Virus record (IMG/VR): IMGVR_UViG_3300000116_000233
Coordinates: 1-23,600 of that record
Length of the DNA stretch: 23,600 nucleotides
Source of the DNA: a virus
Strand: one strand, 5' to 3'
Part shown: one piece after another, positions 8,601 through 15,720 of the stretch
Layout: each line of letters begins with the position of its first letter
Position numbering within the stretch: position 1 is the first letter of the stretch
The notes under the pieces: model-generated
The model's database searches: none
Told to the model about the DNA's origin: nothing
Seen by the model: the letters and a program-made list of their open reading frames with translations, nothing else
Position numbers and translations under genes: made by a program

Positions 8601-9912
8601 AAGTGAAAACAGGAGTTTCTCTTCCGTACTTATCTCCATATACTATTCCTAACTGATAGTCTCTTTCAGACTTTAAAGATGGAAGTATTTCACGGCCTTT
8701 AGTCAAGTCAAAACCAATATGTTTTCTTTTTTCTAAACCTCCTGTTAAGTTTGGTTTATTTAAAAAATTATAACCTTGAGTATAATTACCATACACAAGT
8801 CTGTTTCCAATTATTTCTTGAGACAAAGCTTTTCTTGGTACGTTATCCCAAGGTCTTAAAAATTGATTTGCTGGTAGAGCTGCGTATATATTTTCTGTAG
8901 ATATTGTGTAGCTACCTCTAACATCTATTAAATTTGTGTCAGCTGGCGCAATTCCTTGGTCAATAACATTGCTATTTACTATAGTATTCCAAGCATTGTC
9001 AGTTTTATTTATACTAGCCACAGAGTATATAACAGTAGAATCTTCTTGCTTGTACAATATGTCTATCTCAATAACGTCTTTAGGTATGTCATCTCTAACA
9101 AAACCAACTACATCTATGCTACCAATATCGTTAGACATAGCTGTGTTGTATAACTCTTCTACGTTATACGCTGTATTAGAGTTATAGTTTTTTAAGTTTG
9201 GTGAAAAAACAACATCTGTAAAAGGACCAAACGGAGAGTATTCTCCGTCTCTGTATTTGTATCTAAGACAAAATCTAGGAAAAGTTTTTTCAAATATAGG
9301 TTTTTCATTAGACTGAGTTTTGTTTACCTTTAGCAAAGGAGCGTAAAGCGGTGCTCTTTTAATAACAGTAATGTGCTCTTCTTTTAAATAACCTAAATCA
9401 ACATTGTTTACGTATAGATTTGACTGATGGCTAAAAGAATCTACAGGGTGAAACTGATGTGGAGCTGTTTTAATGTTTACCTTCTTAGGCTCGTTGTCTC
9501 CATCTGTCCAATATAAAAAATCATCAATGATATTTATACCTGTTATCTTTTTACCTGTAAATTTTAAAAACGGCTCTACATCAAAACCATAAAGATCAGA
9601 AAGTATAGACTTAGATGTCTTAGTCTCGTGGTCGTACTCTAGTATTAAATCTCTATTTATACCGTGAGCAAACCAGTAAAGCTTATTATTTTTTTCGTCA
9701 GCAATGCTACCAACACACTTATATCCTTGACCTAAAGCTATTGTTCCAGCTGTATCATTACCTAGTATGTTTTGCACTGTGCCAGCATCAGAATCTTCTG
9801 AAGTTGAAATTTCTATATTCAACGCATCTCTATACTGTCCATTAGGAATCAATCTTTCGTCAAGGTCTTTGTTCATTTTACCTTGAGTGAAAGTGTTTTT
9901 AATTTCTGGCAT
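2668..9912 (-). CDS. Giant tail protein (nozzle/stabilisation-type) with inserted beta modules
   Basis: This 2414-residue protein is about three times the length of the T7 gp12 nozzle protein (794 residues). The N-terminus (MPEIKNTFTQGKMNKDLDER, continuing LIPNGQYRDALN) looks like tail-stabilisation proteins of crAss-like and related podoviruses. Residues about 70-145 hold KLYWFAHG and FLYWTDGDNEPKKVN, which read as beta-propeller blades. Residues about 1447-1556 (LFSRSTDLVAFCEDKTIKII ... YFTDKQRGAVLRLSMDGL ... GMHDYFRDAL) look like a second conserved core block. The C-terminus has TISYSEDVKGWVSFKSFIPE and later SSVKSFNTISYEGTDSKR, again a conserved-style block. Between these blocks, about residues 1578-2242, lies an apparent insert of jelly-roll-like segments. 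A 27-base in-frame tandem repeat falls at about residues 1219-1238. A central role in the short tail is likely; the insert may bind surface glycans. Confidence 0.75.
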   Translation of the reverse strand: MPEIKNTFTQGKMNKDLDERLIPNGQYRDALNIEISTSEDSDAGTVQNILGNDTAGTIALGQGYKCVGSIADEKNNKLYWFAHGINRDLILEYDHETKTSKSILSDLYGFDVEPFLKFTGKKITGINIIDDFLYWTDGDNEPKKVNIKTAPHQFHPVDSFSHQSNLYVNNVDLGYLKEEHITVIKRAPLYAPLLKVNKTQSNEKPIFEKTFPRFCLRYKYRDGEYSPFGPFTDVVFSPNLKNYNSNTAYNVEELYNTAMSNDIGSIDVVGFVRDDIPKDVIEIDILYKQEDSTVIYSVASINKTDNAWNTIVNSNVIDQGIAPADTNLIDVRGSYTISTENIYAALPANQFLRPWDNVPRKALSQEIIGNRLVYGNYTQGYNFLNKPNLTGGLEKRKHIGFDLTKGREILPSLKSERDYQLGIVYGDKYGRETPVFTSENASVKAGRFNPSVGLLASNATSLSVRLANFEGFPDWVDYYKFYVKQTSGEYYNLIMDRAYTPAKTTEFANEENHIWISIPSSDRNKVEEQDYIIMKRAIEGDNSDQIQSNNRYKVLGIANEAPESISYAFHSLGSVENTGNQFTEVDGIFESADTRIDNEGQQIINITKSAWTSISNKGSHLLPQGGESFNIDKRNLHMSWKVAGGTSSLRYSITNVELTENGIYALTLSKPITLEDATLADGATDATLKDGLIFTIERKDKVDGENFSGKFFVKLLQDELLSEQILTSSLDIDFGDFVLASAPTYYMADSANSQADASNSIANSTSTVYISNYIGNNNNTEPSEVHAGGSLTDTHAEWEALTYQSQGVTRGFFIDAMHMAASNPSSTNYAKYSGQGWIGGAESVVYPEVVWSELVNNQDEQGNYWGWRRLDEPSTNFQDFEFYAIQNSSVHPTVEAGYEYTGQQIINGLEGIISAQEIHSVGGRRWAQDTIYGTRQSDETYEYGGNYIHLSYLAPGAPLLHDGNIPTDVTINGENGIAKYLQGIWGGGVFSNSDGSRLGSSQIQFVEMESNPNNVSSSDEDDNPGTPNQDNGFGYDNSYASQHNGQWNPTWNNGSSSIDTFIENLSEGKTFRFVGDSDATEYTIISQVKEKHIYNHTSWRNMYTYDGDDLTLKGDLDDNDSHSVERAVLAWANTADVNGNPDNEGNEFNAMKTALQNFGNRNNRRTCYIIQVDINPLQQSYNPIESGATSTQGEGALPDTDSPVTIEFITANNQVNTGEVTKSPIIWEVTKSPIIWEVEPKDNTELDIYYEAGDAIPVRLTEKNRNVFAPEGCRVEIPFVAGGQGVFRYLRRWNSNERFEIRDIGGGDTGFPANVDYVGQPIRFYRENGGYTTGVVTRAITYTADDTVVGAFEINPEIDPTKQMGLSWFNCFNFGNGIESNRIRDDFNTMQITNGAKASATLEEPYQEEQRKNGLIYSGIYNSNSATNNLNQFIMAEKITKDLNPTYGSIQKLFSRSTDLVAFCEDKTIKIIANKDALFNADGNPQLISSSNVLGQAVPFSGDYGISKNPESFASESYRAYFTDKQRGAVLRLSMDGLTPISDAGMHDYFRDALQDFDIECIGTYDAYKKQYNLTIAETYKSNLIKNSFVDSGSALVSISDGPELSLNTDLSGGENYEIAEFPTTSNYRQAAYGGAAAMPIKNRSLSHKIKIKHHKAVSSSYTEDGSVQPAFAEIEYYFEDEYAWTTPNSDRVNFWWAAEQEYGPQNPATQGPVTGDQGDNWYINPGTNPLAESLYDANAGVQVEGEYYREEILDFNGKTKFEYIGASSAYANIDLGDNGYEQGEWYMVDIYIDPNDQDENQVDPIIRSVLGSSAAIDQARLNNSNHNSGDENYPEFSFGRVTGSNALDSIKGMRMQAISDSQYRCIFKYEGDADEFKVQVYNGTLVVNTIEMYKISPGASMTAPSNWSTPAENYQAPHYMYDFITENTPFNLNPDAYYYENLLCFDAPGGFGGVYWNQSAISLPETSNTNISHTLKFEVQALVGGTPYSPSPLTGSLRARVTNVDAEGLTIDNITEAGEYEVDFYFNNTTPVIKVQPQGSNIIAQAAIDSTWLTGAINENNPEKLTFYANPNTGFTGAINNVSVKRSNYFTGGSADNWTFSGFDQNIETSIIWNQGSNKFTFDVTDGINNPVQIEQLIGHLEEDKTYRLTINNDLTSGSVHGYYFNANDKGFRFGISSTANGESYNIQRTLEISPSHGGLAERQANELQETLVIYTKNHAVVEGDIDSITLAVVPSSILKDKTISYSEDVKGWVSFKSFIPENGVSLSKNYFTMRLGTLYQHYTSEEYNKFYNNNYNSTITAVLNQSPSSVKSFNTISYEGTDSKRLAHAQHTLADGTIVSDINTSNALVGAQSTGWHSTSILTDIEIGDISEFIKKEGKWFNYIKGVESSSKSSDQVGSLSFQGLGEILSVD
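3190..5180 (-). other. Insert of about 660 residues, carbohydrate-binding-like beta modules
   Basis: This part of the giant tail gene (residues about 1578-2242) separates two blocks that look like conserved core of the family. It has at least three segments, each resembling CBM4/9-type jelly rolls, with a closing strand of the kind IxxIxLxxV: VVNTIEMYKISPG (near 4220-4250), INNVSVKRSN (near 3650-3680) and DIDSITLAVVPSS (near 3210-3240). The last segment opens with an aromatic Trp strand (NYFTGGSADNWTFSGFDQN). Boundaries are approximate and drawn by eye. That the modules bind carbohydrate is inference from fold-like patterns; no catalytic motif was seen. Confidence 0.4.
6199..6258 (-). repeat. 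27-bp in-frame tandem repeat, about 2.2 copies
   Basis: The sequence from 6199 to 6258 repeats with a period of exactly 27 bases and no mismatch. It encodes TKSPIIWEV twice inside the giant tail protein (EVTKSPIIWEVTKSPIIWEV). Perfect identity at DNA level means a recent duplication or slippage event, and the reading frame is kept. An assembly artefact cannot be ruled out from sequence alone. Confidence 0.95.
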
Positions 9913-9915
9913 ATA

Positions 9916-11448
9916 CTAGTGTTTTATTTGTTTCGACTTACCTCTTAATACCTGAGTTATTTCTTTTAGTTTAATATTTGACAGCCTTAGTTTAGCTTGT
10001 CTAGTAGATGCAAATTTTTCTTTCTTAGCTCTTCTAACTATCATTTCAGGAACATTAGATTTAGTAGATAATACTCCGTATGTAATCCATTTATACATAG
10101 CTTCTTCTGCAAATTTATGAACTTGCATTTCACCGTCAGTTCCAAGGCTATCACTTATGTAATCTAATATTACAGTTTTTCCAGAAATGTTAGAGCTAAA
10201 ATTAATTTTACCGAGTCTATTATCTATATAAAAAGATCCGTTAACTTGTGCTCTTTGTGGGTCAAGACCATATCTCTCACCTTCGTTTGGCCAGTATATG
10301 TCATCTTCATAGTCATCATTGTTTGAGTTTTCAGCTGGAGTTATAGACTTAAAATTAGTGAAAGTAGAAGAAACTTCAATATTAGTAGATCCTAATGCAC
10401 CTATCTCGCCAGTAGATTCCAACGCAATACCAGATACAGTAGAAGCAACTTCTAGCTGTTCACTTATACCTTTAGGAACCGCGTCGTTTACTTGCCAGTC
10501 AGCAATACCTATAATAGTTAAGTAAACCGTTTCGTATTGAGATATATCAATAGGATCAGAAGTTTTAAAGCCAGACTCAGCCCCCGACCACTCTAAGTAG
10601 CCAACATCAAAATAGTCTGGATCAGCATTTGTACTTGCTTCGTATTGCTTTGTTGCGTTTAAATAAAGATCACTTGATGGAGGCTGCGTGCTAAGACCTA
10701 CTCTTACTGTTGAAAGTGGCGTAGCGTAACTTCCTGGCGTTATTGGATTCATAAACCCTTTTGAATGCTCATATAGCGCGACGTCTTGAACTCCAGCCGC
10801 AGCTGTAGTTGCACTTGCAGAGAGAGATATAGAACTAACATCTGTAGTAGAAAGCTCTTTGTAGCAATATGTCACAAAACTATTTGTTTGACCAGCCAGT
10901 ACGCCATAGTTTGTAGGTCTATGTCTTATAGTTAGTTCATCTGTGTCAAATCCAGCTACAAGATCGTTTTGCCCTACAATTAAACCAAGGTTTCCTTTAT
11001 TATTTCTTGTCCAGCCGTTGTTTTTGTTTAAAAGAAAACTATCCGCTAAAGCTTTAGGATAAACATAAGATCCGTCTTCTTCTTGTTGTATTTGAAAAGG
11101 ATTAGAGCTGTCGCTAGTTGGATATATAGGATGCTTTATGCCAGATGAGTCTACATAGCTTATTTGCGTGTAGTTAACATAATCTTGAGGTAGCCTCATA
11201 GTTAAACTAGGTGGCACATCTATTTGCTGCGCTTTTATAGATTTAAACGTGTCAAAAGACAACTCTGCTAAACCTCTTTGTGCCCAAAAAGCTACATCTG
11301 TTCTACTGATTTTATTTATTATTTTTTCATCACCAACATAAACAGCCATGAATTGAGTTATTATATCTTCAAGAGATACAAATTGATAAGAGCCATAATT
11401 ATTTCCTTCGTAATAACTTTCTTGCGTAACGTTATCTAATAATCCCAT
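9916..11448 (-). CDS. Neck/tail ring or adaptor-type structural protein
   Basis: This 510-residue protein has a conserved-looking N-terminus (ESYYEGNNYGSYQFVSLEDI, then ITQFMAVYVGDEKIINKISR). A helical and strand region follows (TDVAFWAQRGLAELSFDTFK, then IDVPPSLTMRLPQDYVNYTQ). The middle (about 185-400) is a long Ser/Thr-rich beta region. The C-terminus is helical and basic, from VHKFAEEAMYKWITYGVLST to a Lys/Arg-rich end. The N- and C-terminal parts look as if they form one core, with the middle inserted as an outward-facing domain. It sits between a smaller neck-type gene and the giant tail protein, where podovirus-like phages carry ring, adaptor or tail-tube proteins. The exact position in the tail cannot be assigned. 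Confidence 0.5.
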   Translation of the reverse strand: MGLLDNVTQESYYEGNNYGSYQFVSLEDIITQFMAVYVGDEKIINKISRTDVAFWAQRGLAELSFDTFKSIKAQQIDVPPSLTMRLPQDYVNYTQISYVDSSGIKHPIYPTSDSSNPFQIQQEEDGSYVYPKALADSFLLNKNNGWTRNNKGNLGLIVGQNDLVAGFDTDELTIRHRPTNYGVLAGQTNSFVTYCYKELSTTDVSSISLSASATTAAAGVQDVALYEHSKGFMNPITPGSYATPLSTVRVGLSTQPPSSDLYLNATKQYEASTNADPDYFDVGYLEWSGAESGFKTSDPIDISQYETVYLTIIGIADWQVNDAVPKGISEQLEVASTVSGIALESTGEIGALGSTNIEVSSTFTNFKSITPAENSNNDDYEDDIYWPNEGERYGLDPQRAQVNGSFYIDNRLGKINFSSNISGKTVILDYISDSLGTDGEMQVHKFAEEAMYKWITYGVLSTKSNVPEMIVRRAKKEKFASTRQAKLRLSNIKLKEITQVLRGKSKQIKH

Positions 11449-11452
11449 TTAG

Positions 11453-12133
11453 CTATGATTTTTGTTGTTGAATATTTTTAAGTTCTTCTTGACCAGCAGA
11501 TTGAGCTAAGTTGTAATCTTCTATAGAAACTCCAGCAAGTTTAAGTATTTTGACCACTAGGTTTGATTGTTCTTCTGGATTCAACTCAAAGTCTTGTTTG
11601 TCAGCAGCGTCAGGATTCCACAGAGCTTTTTCGTTTATTATTACGTAAGTCCACTTAGGGCTCTTTGGCTTTCTTATATATGATATTCTAGTTTGAGTGT
11701 CGGCACTAGGCTTAACGCTAAATCCATTTCCCATAACATAAAATATAGGTCTAGACTTAGTAGGAGTGGTAAGCGGCGACTTATACATTTCCTGTTGCTC
11801 TCTACTAGTTTTTTCAGCAGTATTTCCGTCTACAGTGACTAAGCTCATTCTATAAAAGTCTTCAGGCAACAATTGATCTTCACCTGCGTTGTAAGTGCTT
11901 GTTTTAATAAAAATGCTTATCTTGTCTTGTAGTATACCATTATCATCGGCATAGTCTGATTGATTACCAGGAATTCTTATAGCTCTGTTTAAATCGTAAA
12001 AATATTGATTAAATATTTCCATCTGAGCTTGTTCGGCAAATAAGTTAAACTCTTGTGGAGTGATATAACCTCTTTGTTCTTTATTAGCTAGCGCTAAAAC
12101 TGTTTGATATACTGTGTCTACACTTATTGCCAT
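11453..12133 (-). CDS. Head-to-tail neck/ring-type structural protein
   Basis: This 226-residue protein begins with a helical region containing NKEQRGYITPQEFNLFAEQA and QMEIFNQYFYDLNRAIR. A strand region with PEDFYRMSLVTVDGN follows, then ISYIRKPKSPKWTYV and ALWNPDAADKQDFELNPEEQ. It ends with a helix (LVVKILKLAGVSIEDYNLAQ). The YITPQEFN...QAQxEIF...YFYDLN and ALWNPDAxDxxDFEL signatures are, to my knowledge, common in small virion genes just after the capsid genes of Bacteroidetes podoviruses, including crAss-like phages, where neck ring proteins lie. The length (about 200-230 residues) also fits T7 gp11-like adaptors. The start follows the hairpin at 12146-12187, without a Shine-Dalgarno. Confidence 0.5.
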   Translation of the reverse strand: MAISVDTVYQTVLALANKEQRGYITPQEFNLFAEQAQMEIFNQYFYDLNRAIRIPGNQSDYADDNGILQDKISIFIKTSTYNAGEDQLLPEDFYRMSLVTVDGNTAEKTSREQQEMYKSPLTTPTKSRPIFYVMGNGFSVKPSADTQTRISYIRKPKSPKWTYVIINEKALWNPDAADKQDFELNPEEQSNLVVKILKLAGVSIEDYNLAQSAGQEELKNIQQQKS

Positions 12134-12145
12134 TGTATGTTTTTT

Positions 12146-12187
12146 TATAGTTAAGCAACCACCCCGAAGAGTGGCTGCTCTACTATA
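12146..12187 (-). other. Long UUCG-capped hairpin between genes, no U tract
   Basis: On the mRNA strand an 11-bp stem (AGCAGCCACTC paired with GGGTGGTTGCT, two G-U pairs) is closed by the loop TTCG with C-G closing, the extra-stable cUUCGg form. Below it come one G-U pair and one A-A mismatch, then six more pairs (TATAGT with ACTATA), giving a 42-base hairpin. What follows on the mRNA is A-rich, not a U run, so a simple intrinsic terminator is unlikely. It fills most of the 60-base gap between the 281- and 226-residue genes. An mRNA-stability or processing element is an inference. Confidence 0.75.
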
Positions 12188-12193
12188 GGATAG

Positions 12194-13039
12194 TTACGCG
12201 TTAAAACGCTTTTCAATATTGGAGTAAATCTCCATACCTTCGTCAGTTTTAAACCAAGCGGCTAAAGCTGAATAAGGGTGTTCGTCAAATGGAACTGTAC
12301 ATAATTTTCTATCGTTAGACCCCCAGCTAAAAGTTCTTTGATCTGCAGATAGTGTTAATATACCCATTTCAGTAGCTCTAATACCAAAGTTTCTAAGAAC
12401 TACGTTTTCGTCATTTACTAACTCTAAAAATAACTCTGGATTTCTTTTAGCGTATAATAGTAAATCTCTTTTAAGTTCTTTAGAACTCATCTTAGATACT
12501 TTAGAACCCAACTCTACACGCATAACTGCTTCAGCCATGTCAATGTCTAAGTTCATAGCGGCATTTAATGCTTCTACTTCCAGCTCTAGCCAGTCAATTT
12601 CTTGAGCAGCTATTTTCTGTGGCATTAGCTCTTCGTATATATTCTCCCTGTTAGGATGGTATAACGACAAAAGCTTTTGCAAAGTTACTTTATTTCTAGG
12701 AACAAATAATACTCCATTTCTAAATATAATATGATCTAATCTTTGATCACCTTGCATTTCGTCAACAAAGCATGTTCTTTGATTTGAAGTATGCTTTAAC
12801 TCTCTCTCATAACCTTTTTCCTCGTCAAAATAATATATATTAGCAGCTTTTATAGATCTGCTTAATGGTTTTTTGTCGTATCTTAGAATATAAGTTCTAT
12901 CTTTTATTTCCCAGCCGTCTTCTGGTCCTTTTTTCTTTTTTGGTGTTGGCTTAACTTCTACTTTAGGAGTTTCAACTACCATTGTTTCTTGTGCTTGAGG
13001 TTGTTCTACCTCAGCTTTTTTTGTTTGCTTTTTAGCCAT
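12194..13039 (-). CDS. Conserved-type phage morphogenesis protein, unknown function
   Basis: This 281-residue protein follows the capsid gene. Residues 1-40 are a charged, Lys/Glu/Pro-rich, probably disordered arm. Residues 42-115 hold a compact strand-rich block: GWEIKDRTYILRYDKKPLSR, IYYFDEEKGYERELKHTSNQ, RTCFVDEMQGDQRLDHIIFR and NGVLFVPRNKVTLQKLLSLY. The rest is mostly helical (about 120-215), then a small domain ending GMEIYSNIEKRFNA. The DRTYxL...NQRTxFVDE...IIFxxGxLxVPxxxxxLQKxL pattern resembles proteins next to capsid genes in several marine phage groups, but I know no proven function. The gene is flanked on both sides by cUUCGg hairpins, so its dosage may differ from its neighbours'. 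Confidence 0.55.
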   Translation of the reverse strand: MAKKQTKKAEVEQPQAQETMVVETPKVEVKPTPKKKKGPEDGWEIKDRTYILRYDKKPLSRSIKAANIYYFDEEKGYERELKHTSNQRTCFVDEMQGDQRLDHIIFRNGVLFVPRNKVTLQKLLSLYHPNRENIYEELMPQKIAAQEIDWLELEVEALNAAMNLDIDMAEAVMRVELGSKVSKMSSKELKRDLLLYAKRNPELFLELVNDENVVLRNFGIRATEMGILTLSADQRTFSWGSNDRKLCTVPFDEHPYSALAAWFKTDEGMEIYSNIEKRFNA

Positions 13040-13065
13040 AATATAATATAATAAAAATTAATAAA
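13040..13065 (-). repeat. Repeated AT-rich start leader, copy 1
   Basis: This 26-base stretch directly upstream of the ATG of the 281-residue gene matches the stretch upstream of the scaffold-like gene (15721-15746) at 24 of 26 positions. On the plus strand both begin aatataatataataa and end ttaataaa. It contains no Shine-Dalgarno. It may be a translation enhancer or promoter-like element; copy 1 overlaps the U tract of the capsid-gene terminator. Confidence 0.6.
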
Positions 13066-13094
13066 AAAAAGATCGAGGACCGAAGCCCTCGACC
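13063..13094 (-). terminator. Intrinsic terminator after the major capsid gene
   Basis: On the mRNA strand, 12 bases past the capsid stop codon, a 10-bp stem (GGTCGAGGGC paired with GTCCTCGATC, two G-U pairs) carries a TTCG tetraloop with C-G closing. It is followed at once by a run of eight T (13063-13070). This is the classic rho-independent form. Since neck and tail genes follow on the same strand, read-through or a new start just downstream is needed; partial termination would favour capsid over downstream products. Confidence 0.85.
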
Positions 13095-13106
13095 TTAATA
13101 AATATG

Positions 13107-14531
13107 TTAGTTCATTAACATAAAGTTGTTAGCACCTTGAGTAACTAAACATCTTTCTGATAAGAAGTTTACAGTCATTGCATCTAAAGTTGAAGTAGCA
13201 GCTCCTACAGAACCAGTAATCCAAGTCTTCATTTTTCTGCTTTCTAACTGAGAAGCTCTGTAACGAACGTGTAAAAATGGACGTTTTAGGTTTTTACCTA
13301 ATTGCTCATCGTACACAGAAGATACACCAGCAGGAATAATAACCCCTCTAATGTCTTCTCCAGCTGTAGCGTTAGCGTTAATACCACCTCTTGTTGACAA
13401 GTCGTTTAAGTATTTCCAGTCAGACTTGTAGAAGTCGTAAGATCCTCTACGGAATCCAGAGAAACCTAAGTTCAATGCCATATCTTCAGAGTTGTCAAAT
13501 ACACCGTAAGATGTACCACCAGCTCCGTAAGAATTCATAGAAGCTAGCATGTCATCCATTGCTAAACTAGTAGCTCTGTTTAAGAATAACATGTTTTCTT
13601 CAATAGCACCGTTCTTGTCAAATTCAGCTAAGATAGCATCAAATTCAGCTAAGTCAGTAGCAGCGTTAACACCAGTAACACCAGAAGTTTGGTGACCTCT
13701 GTCCTTGATAGCAGCGAATAAACCTTGTGTACCAACTAAACCGTTAGCACCACCTAAAATAGTAGAAGCATCAGCAGCTTTCTCAGACTCAATCATACTC
13801 ATCTCTAAGTAATCTCCAAATCTTGATCGAGTTTCGCCTTCAGCTTTCATGTACCATAAGTAGCCTGATTGTCCGTCTTCACCAGAAACCTCTACCCAAC
13901 CAACTTGAGAAGCGTCAGAGCCTGAAACTTCGTATTGATCTTTAAGGATAATAGGCTTGTTAGTGAAAGTAGTAAATGCTGGTTTAACAGATCTAGCTCC
14001 AGAATATTCAGTTCCTTTTGAATTTTCAGAACCAAATACTAATACTCTAAGATCATTGTCTGTGTCAGCAAAACCAACATCGCTTAAGTGAGCTCCACCG
14101 TAAGGTAGCGCAGTAATAGTTTGATTGCCAGCTGCAGCAACAGTTACTAAAGCAGTAACAGTTTGGCCTCCACCTGAAATCAATACTTGGTCACCAACAC
14201 GAATACCGTGAGTAGTTGTTTGAGCTACACCATCAATATCTTTAGTAATATTAATAGTACTAGCTGAAGCATCTAAACAGTCCGCTTGATAAGATAAATG
14301 TAATCTACCTTGTTCTGACCAAACAACTTGATCAGCTGACATAGCCTCTTCAGCACCAACTTGACCTAAGAAACCAGAGATAGTACGCTTTCCGTAAACC
14401 TCAGCTTCTGCTTCCATCAAGTCTGGAAGATATTGCTGTGCCCATCCATTGTTCTGGATGTCTAAATAATTGTCCGACGTTATTTGCTGTATAGGTGCAG
14501 CTTGAAACGACGTTCTTGCAGTAATTGCCAT
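13107..14531 (-). CDS. Major capsid protein (HK97-fold type)
   Basis: This 474-residue protein is placed after portal and scaffold-like genes, the standard site. The N-terminal arm (about 1-60) includes NGWAQQYLPDLMEAEAEVYG. Residues about 105-147 form a VGD-type beta insert (GIRVGDQVLISGGGQTVTAL). Then come EYSGARSVKPAFTTFTNKPI and a helical axial region with RFGDYLEMSMIESEKAADAS, followed by the long spine-like helix (LAEFDAILAEFDKNGAIEEN). The C-terminus has RPFLHVRYRASQLESRKMKT and ends LSERCLVTQGANNFMLMN. That ending resembles capsid proteins of crAss-like phages as I remember them; the fold assignment rests on pattern and context. The intrinsic terminator directly after it fits a product needed in hundreds of copies. 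Confidence 0.8.
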   Translation of the reverse strand: MAITARTSFQAAPIQQITSDNYLDIQNNGWAQQYLPDLMEAEAEVYGKRTISGFLGQVGAEEAMSADQVVWSEQGRLHLSYQADCLDASASTINITKDIDGVAQTTTHGIRVGDQVLISGGGQTVTALVTVAAAGNQTITALPYGGAHLSDVGFADTDNDLRVLVFGSENSKGTEYSGARSVKPAFTTFTNKPIILKDQYEVSGSDASQVGWVEVSGEDGQSGYLWYMKAEGETRSRFGDYLEMSMIESEKAADASTILGGANGLVGTQGLFAAIKDRGHQTSGVTGVNAATDLAEFDAILAEFDKNGAIEENMLFLNRATSLAMDDMLASMNSYGAGGTSYGVFDNSEDMALNLGFSGFRRGSYDFYKSDWKYLNDLSTRGGINANATAGEDIRGVIIPAGVSSVYDEQLGKNLKRPFLHVRYRASQLESRKMKTWITGSVGAATSTLDAMTVNFLSERCLVTQGANNFMLMN

Positions 14532-14556
14532 AATTAATTTGTTTTAAATTGTTAAA

Positions 14557-15720
14557 TTATTTTTTGTTTTTAATTTTAAACTTAAAATCAGAAGAATTAT
14601 CGCCTAGCACTTTAAATTTCATACCACCAGCTTCAAACTCTTTGTGAGATTGTCTTGGTGACATATCTACGTTCTTAGCTTTAGCGACACTGTTTTTCAA
14701 CGCGTCAGCTTTGCCTTGTTCGTAAAAGTGATTAGCAATAGCATCAGAATTCATGGCTGAGTATAAAGCTTTGTGATAACCTTTAGCATCTGACATCGTT
14801 CCATCTTTGTTCAAAAACTTCTTGACAAAGTTGTTAATGTCGCTTTGAGTATCTTTTACTTTTCCAGCTTCTTTAACGTTCACTCTATACTTTTTATCTC
14901 CGACGTTATATTCAAAACCTTTGAACTTGTCGTTAAAAACTGATTCAGTCTTTTTTAAGAAAGTAGATTGTTCGTTTTTAATTCTGCTTTCATTCGCTTC
15001 CGATTCCTTGTTGTATCGGTTGAAAAAATCTACAGCTTTTTGTTGCTCACTCGTGAGTTTTGATCCAGCCTTGATCTCTTCGTAATATTTAGACTTTTGC
15101 CCGTCTAAGTAGGCTTTCGCTTCAGCAACTTGCTCTTTTAAAGCGATTTTCTTTTTTCTAATGTCTCTTTCGTCATCTACATCCTCATCAAAAGAAAAGT
15201 TTTCATCCATTAAAAATGCTCTTTCTTCTGCGTCTAAATGAGGTTTAGTTAACTTGTAATATTCTTCTAAAGCCTGATTATTACTCATTTGGCTATAGTC
15301 TTGGTTTAATCTAGCGTAGTCGTTTATATCTCCGCCAGTCTCTTCCATGAAGTCAACTAACTTCTGAATATTTTCAGGTAAAGGTTTGCCAGTAGCTTCA
15401 GCCTCAGCAACAGCTTCTTCAATCTGTTCTTCAACTTCTTCTATTTTTTCGTCAGTTATCTCTTCAATTACTTCCTCGATAACTGGCGTCTCTGCTTCAA
15501 CTACTTCTTTTGTAGTTTCTTCAGCTACAACTTCTACCTCTTGTTCTTCTACTGTTTCTTCTACAGGTTCTTCTACTGGTTTGTTTAAGTCTATTTTAAT
15601 TACTGAATCATCTCCAGCGCTTTGAAACTTACTTTCATCAACAACATCAGTTGTTTCTTCTGCTTGTGGTGTCTCTTCGACTTGTTGAGTTTCCTCAACA
15701 TTTTCTAATTCTTCTTGCAT
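14557..15720 (-). CDS. Acidic scaffold-like / prohead assembly protein
   Basis: This 387-residue protein lies between portal and capsid genes, where scaffolding proteins usually are. Residues 1-115 are extremely Glu/Val-rich and likely disordered (EEPVEETVEEQEVEVVAEET and similar). The middle is helical and charged, with a likely coiled coil at about 178-260 (DERDIRKKKIALKEQVAEAK, then LDGQKSKYYEEIKAG). The C-terminus is basic, with ARNVDM-like SVAKAKNVDMSPRQSH and the end DFKFKIKNKK. The acidic N-terminus, central helix and basic C-terminal tail match the usual design of phage scaffolds, whose basic end contacts capsid protein. No protease motif was seen, and no prohead protease gene is recognisable in this window. 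The start has the repeated AT-rich leader. Confidence 0.65.
   Translation of the reverse strand: MQEELENVEETQQVEETPQAEETTDVVDESKFQSAGDDSVIKIDLNKPVEEPVEETVEEQEVEVVAEETTKEVVEAETPVIEEVIEEITDEKIEEVEEQIEEAVAEAEATGKPLPENIQKLVDFMEETGGDINDYARLNQDYSQMSNNQALEEYYKLTKPHLDAEERAFLMDENFSFDEDVDDERDIRKKKIALKEQVAEAKAYLDGQKSKYYEEIKAGSKLTSEQQKAVDFFNRYNKESEANESRIKNEQSTFLKKTESVFNDKFKGFEYNVGDKKYRVNVKEAGKVKDTQSDINNFVKKFLNKDGTMSDAKGYHKALYSAMNSDAIANHFYEQGKADALKNSVAKAKNVDMSPRQSHKEFEAGGMKFKVLGDNSSDFKFKIKNKK

Noticed and set aside
3490-9187. Several plus-strand open frames of 65-107 codons opposite the giant tail gene
   Set aside because: They lie wholly antisense to a long, coherent protein, have Cys/Ser/Ile-rich unstructured composition and no recognisable domain.
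12146-12187. Hairpin as an intrinsic terminator
   Set aside because: No U tract follows on the mRNA strand; A-rich sequence follows instead, and the opposite strand has no genes to terminate.
15386-15625. Plus-strand open frame, Ser/Thr-rich
   Set aside because: It is the antisense of the Glu-rich repeat-like codons of the scaffold-like gene; low complexity and no independent start context.
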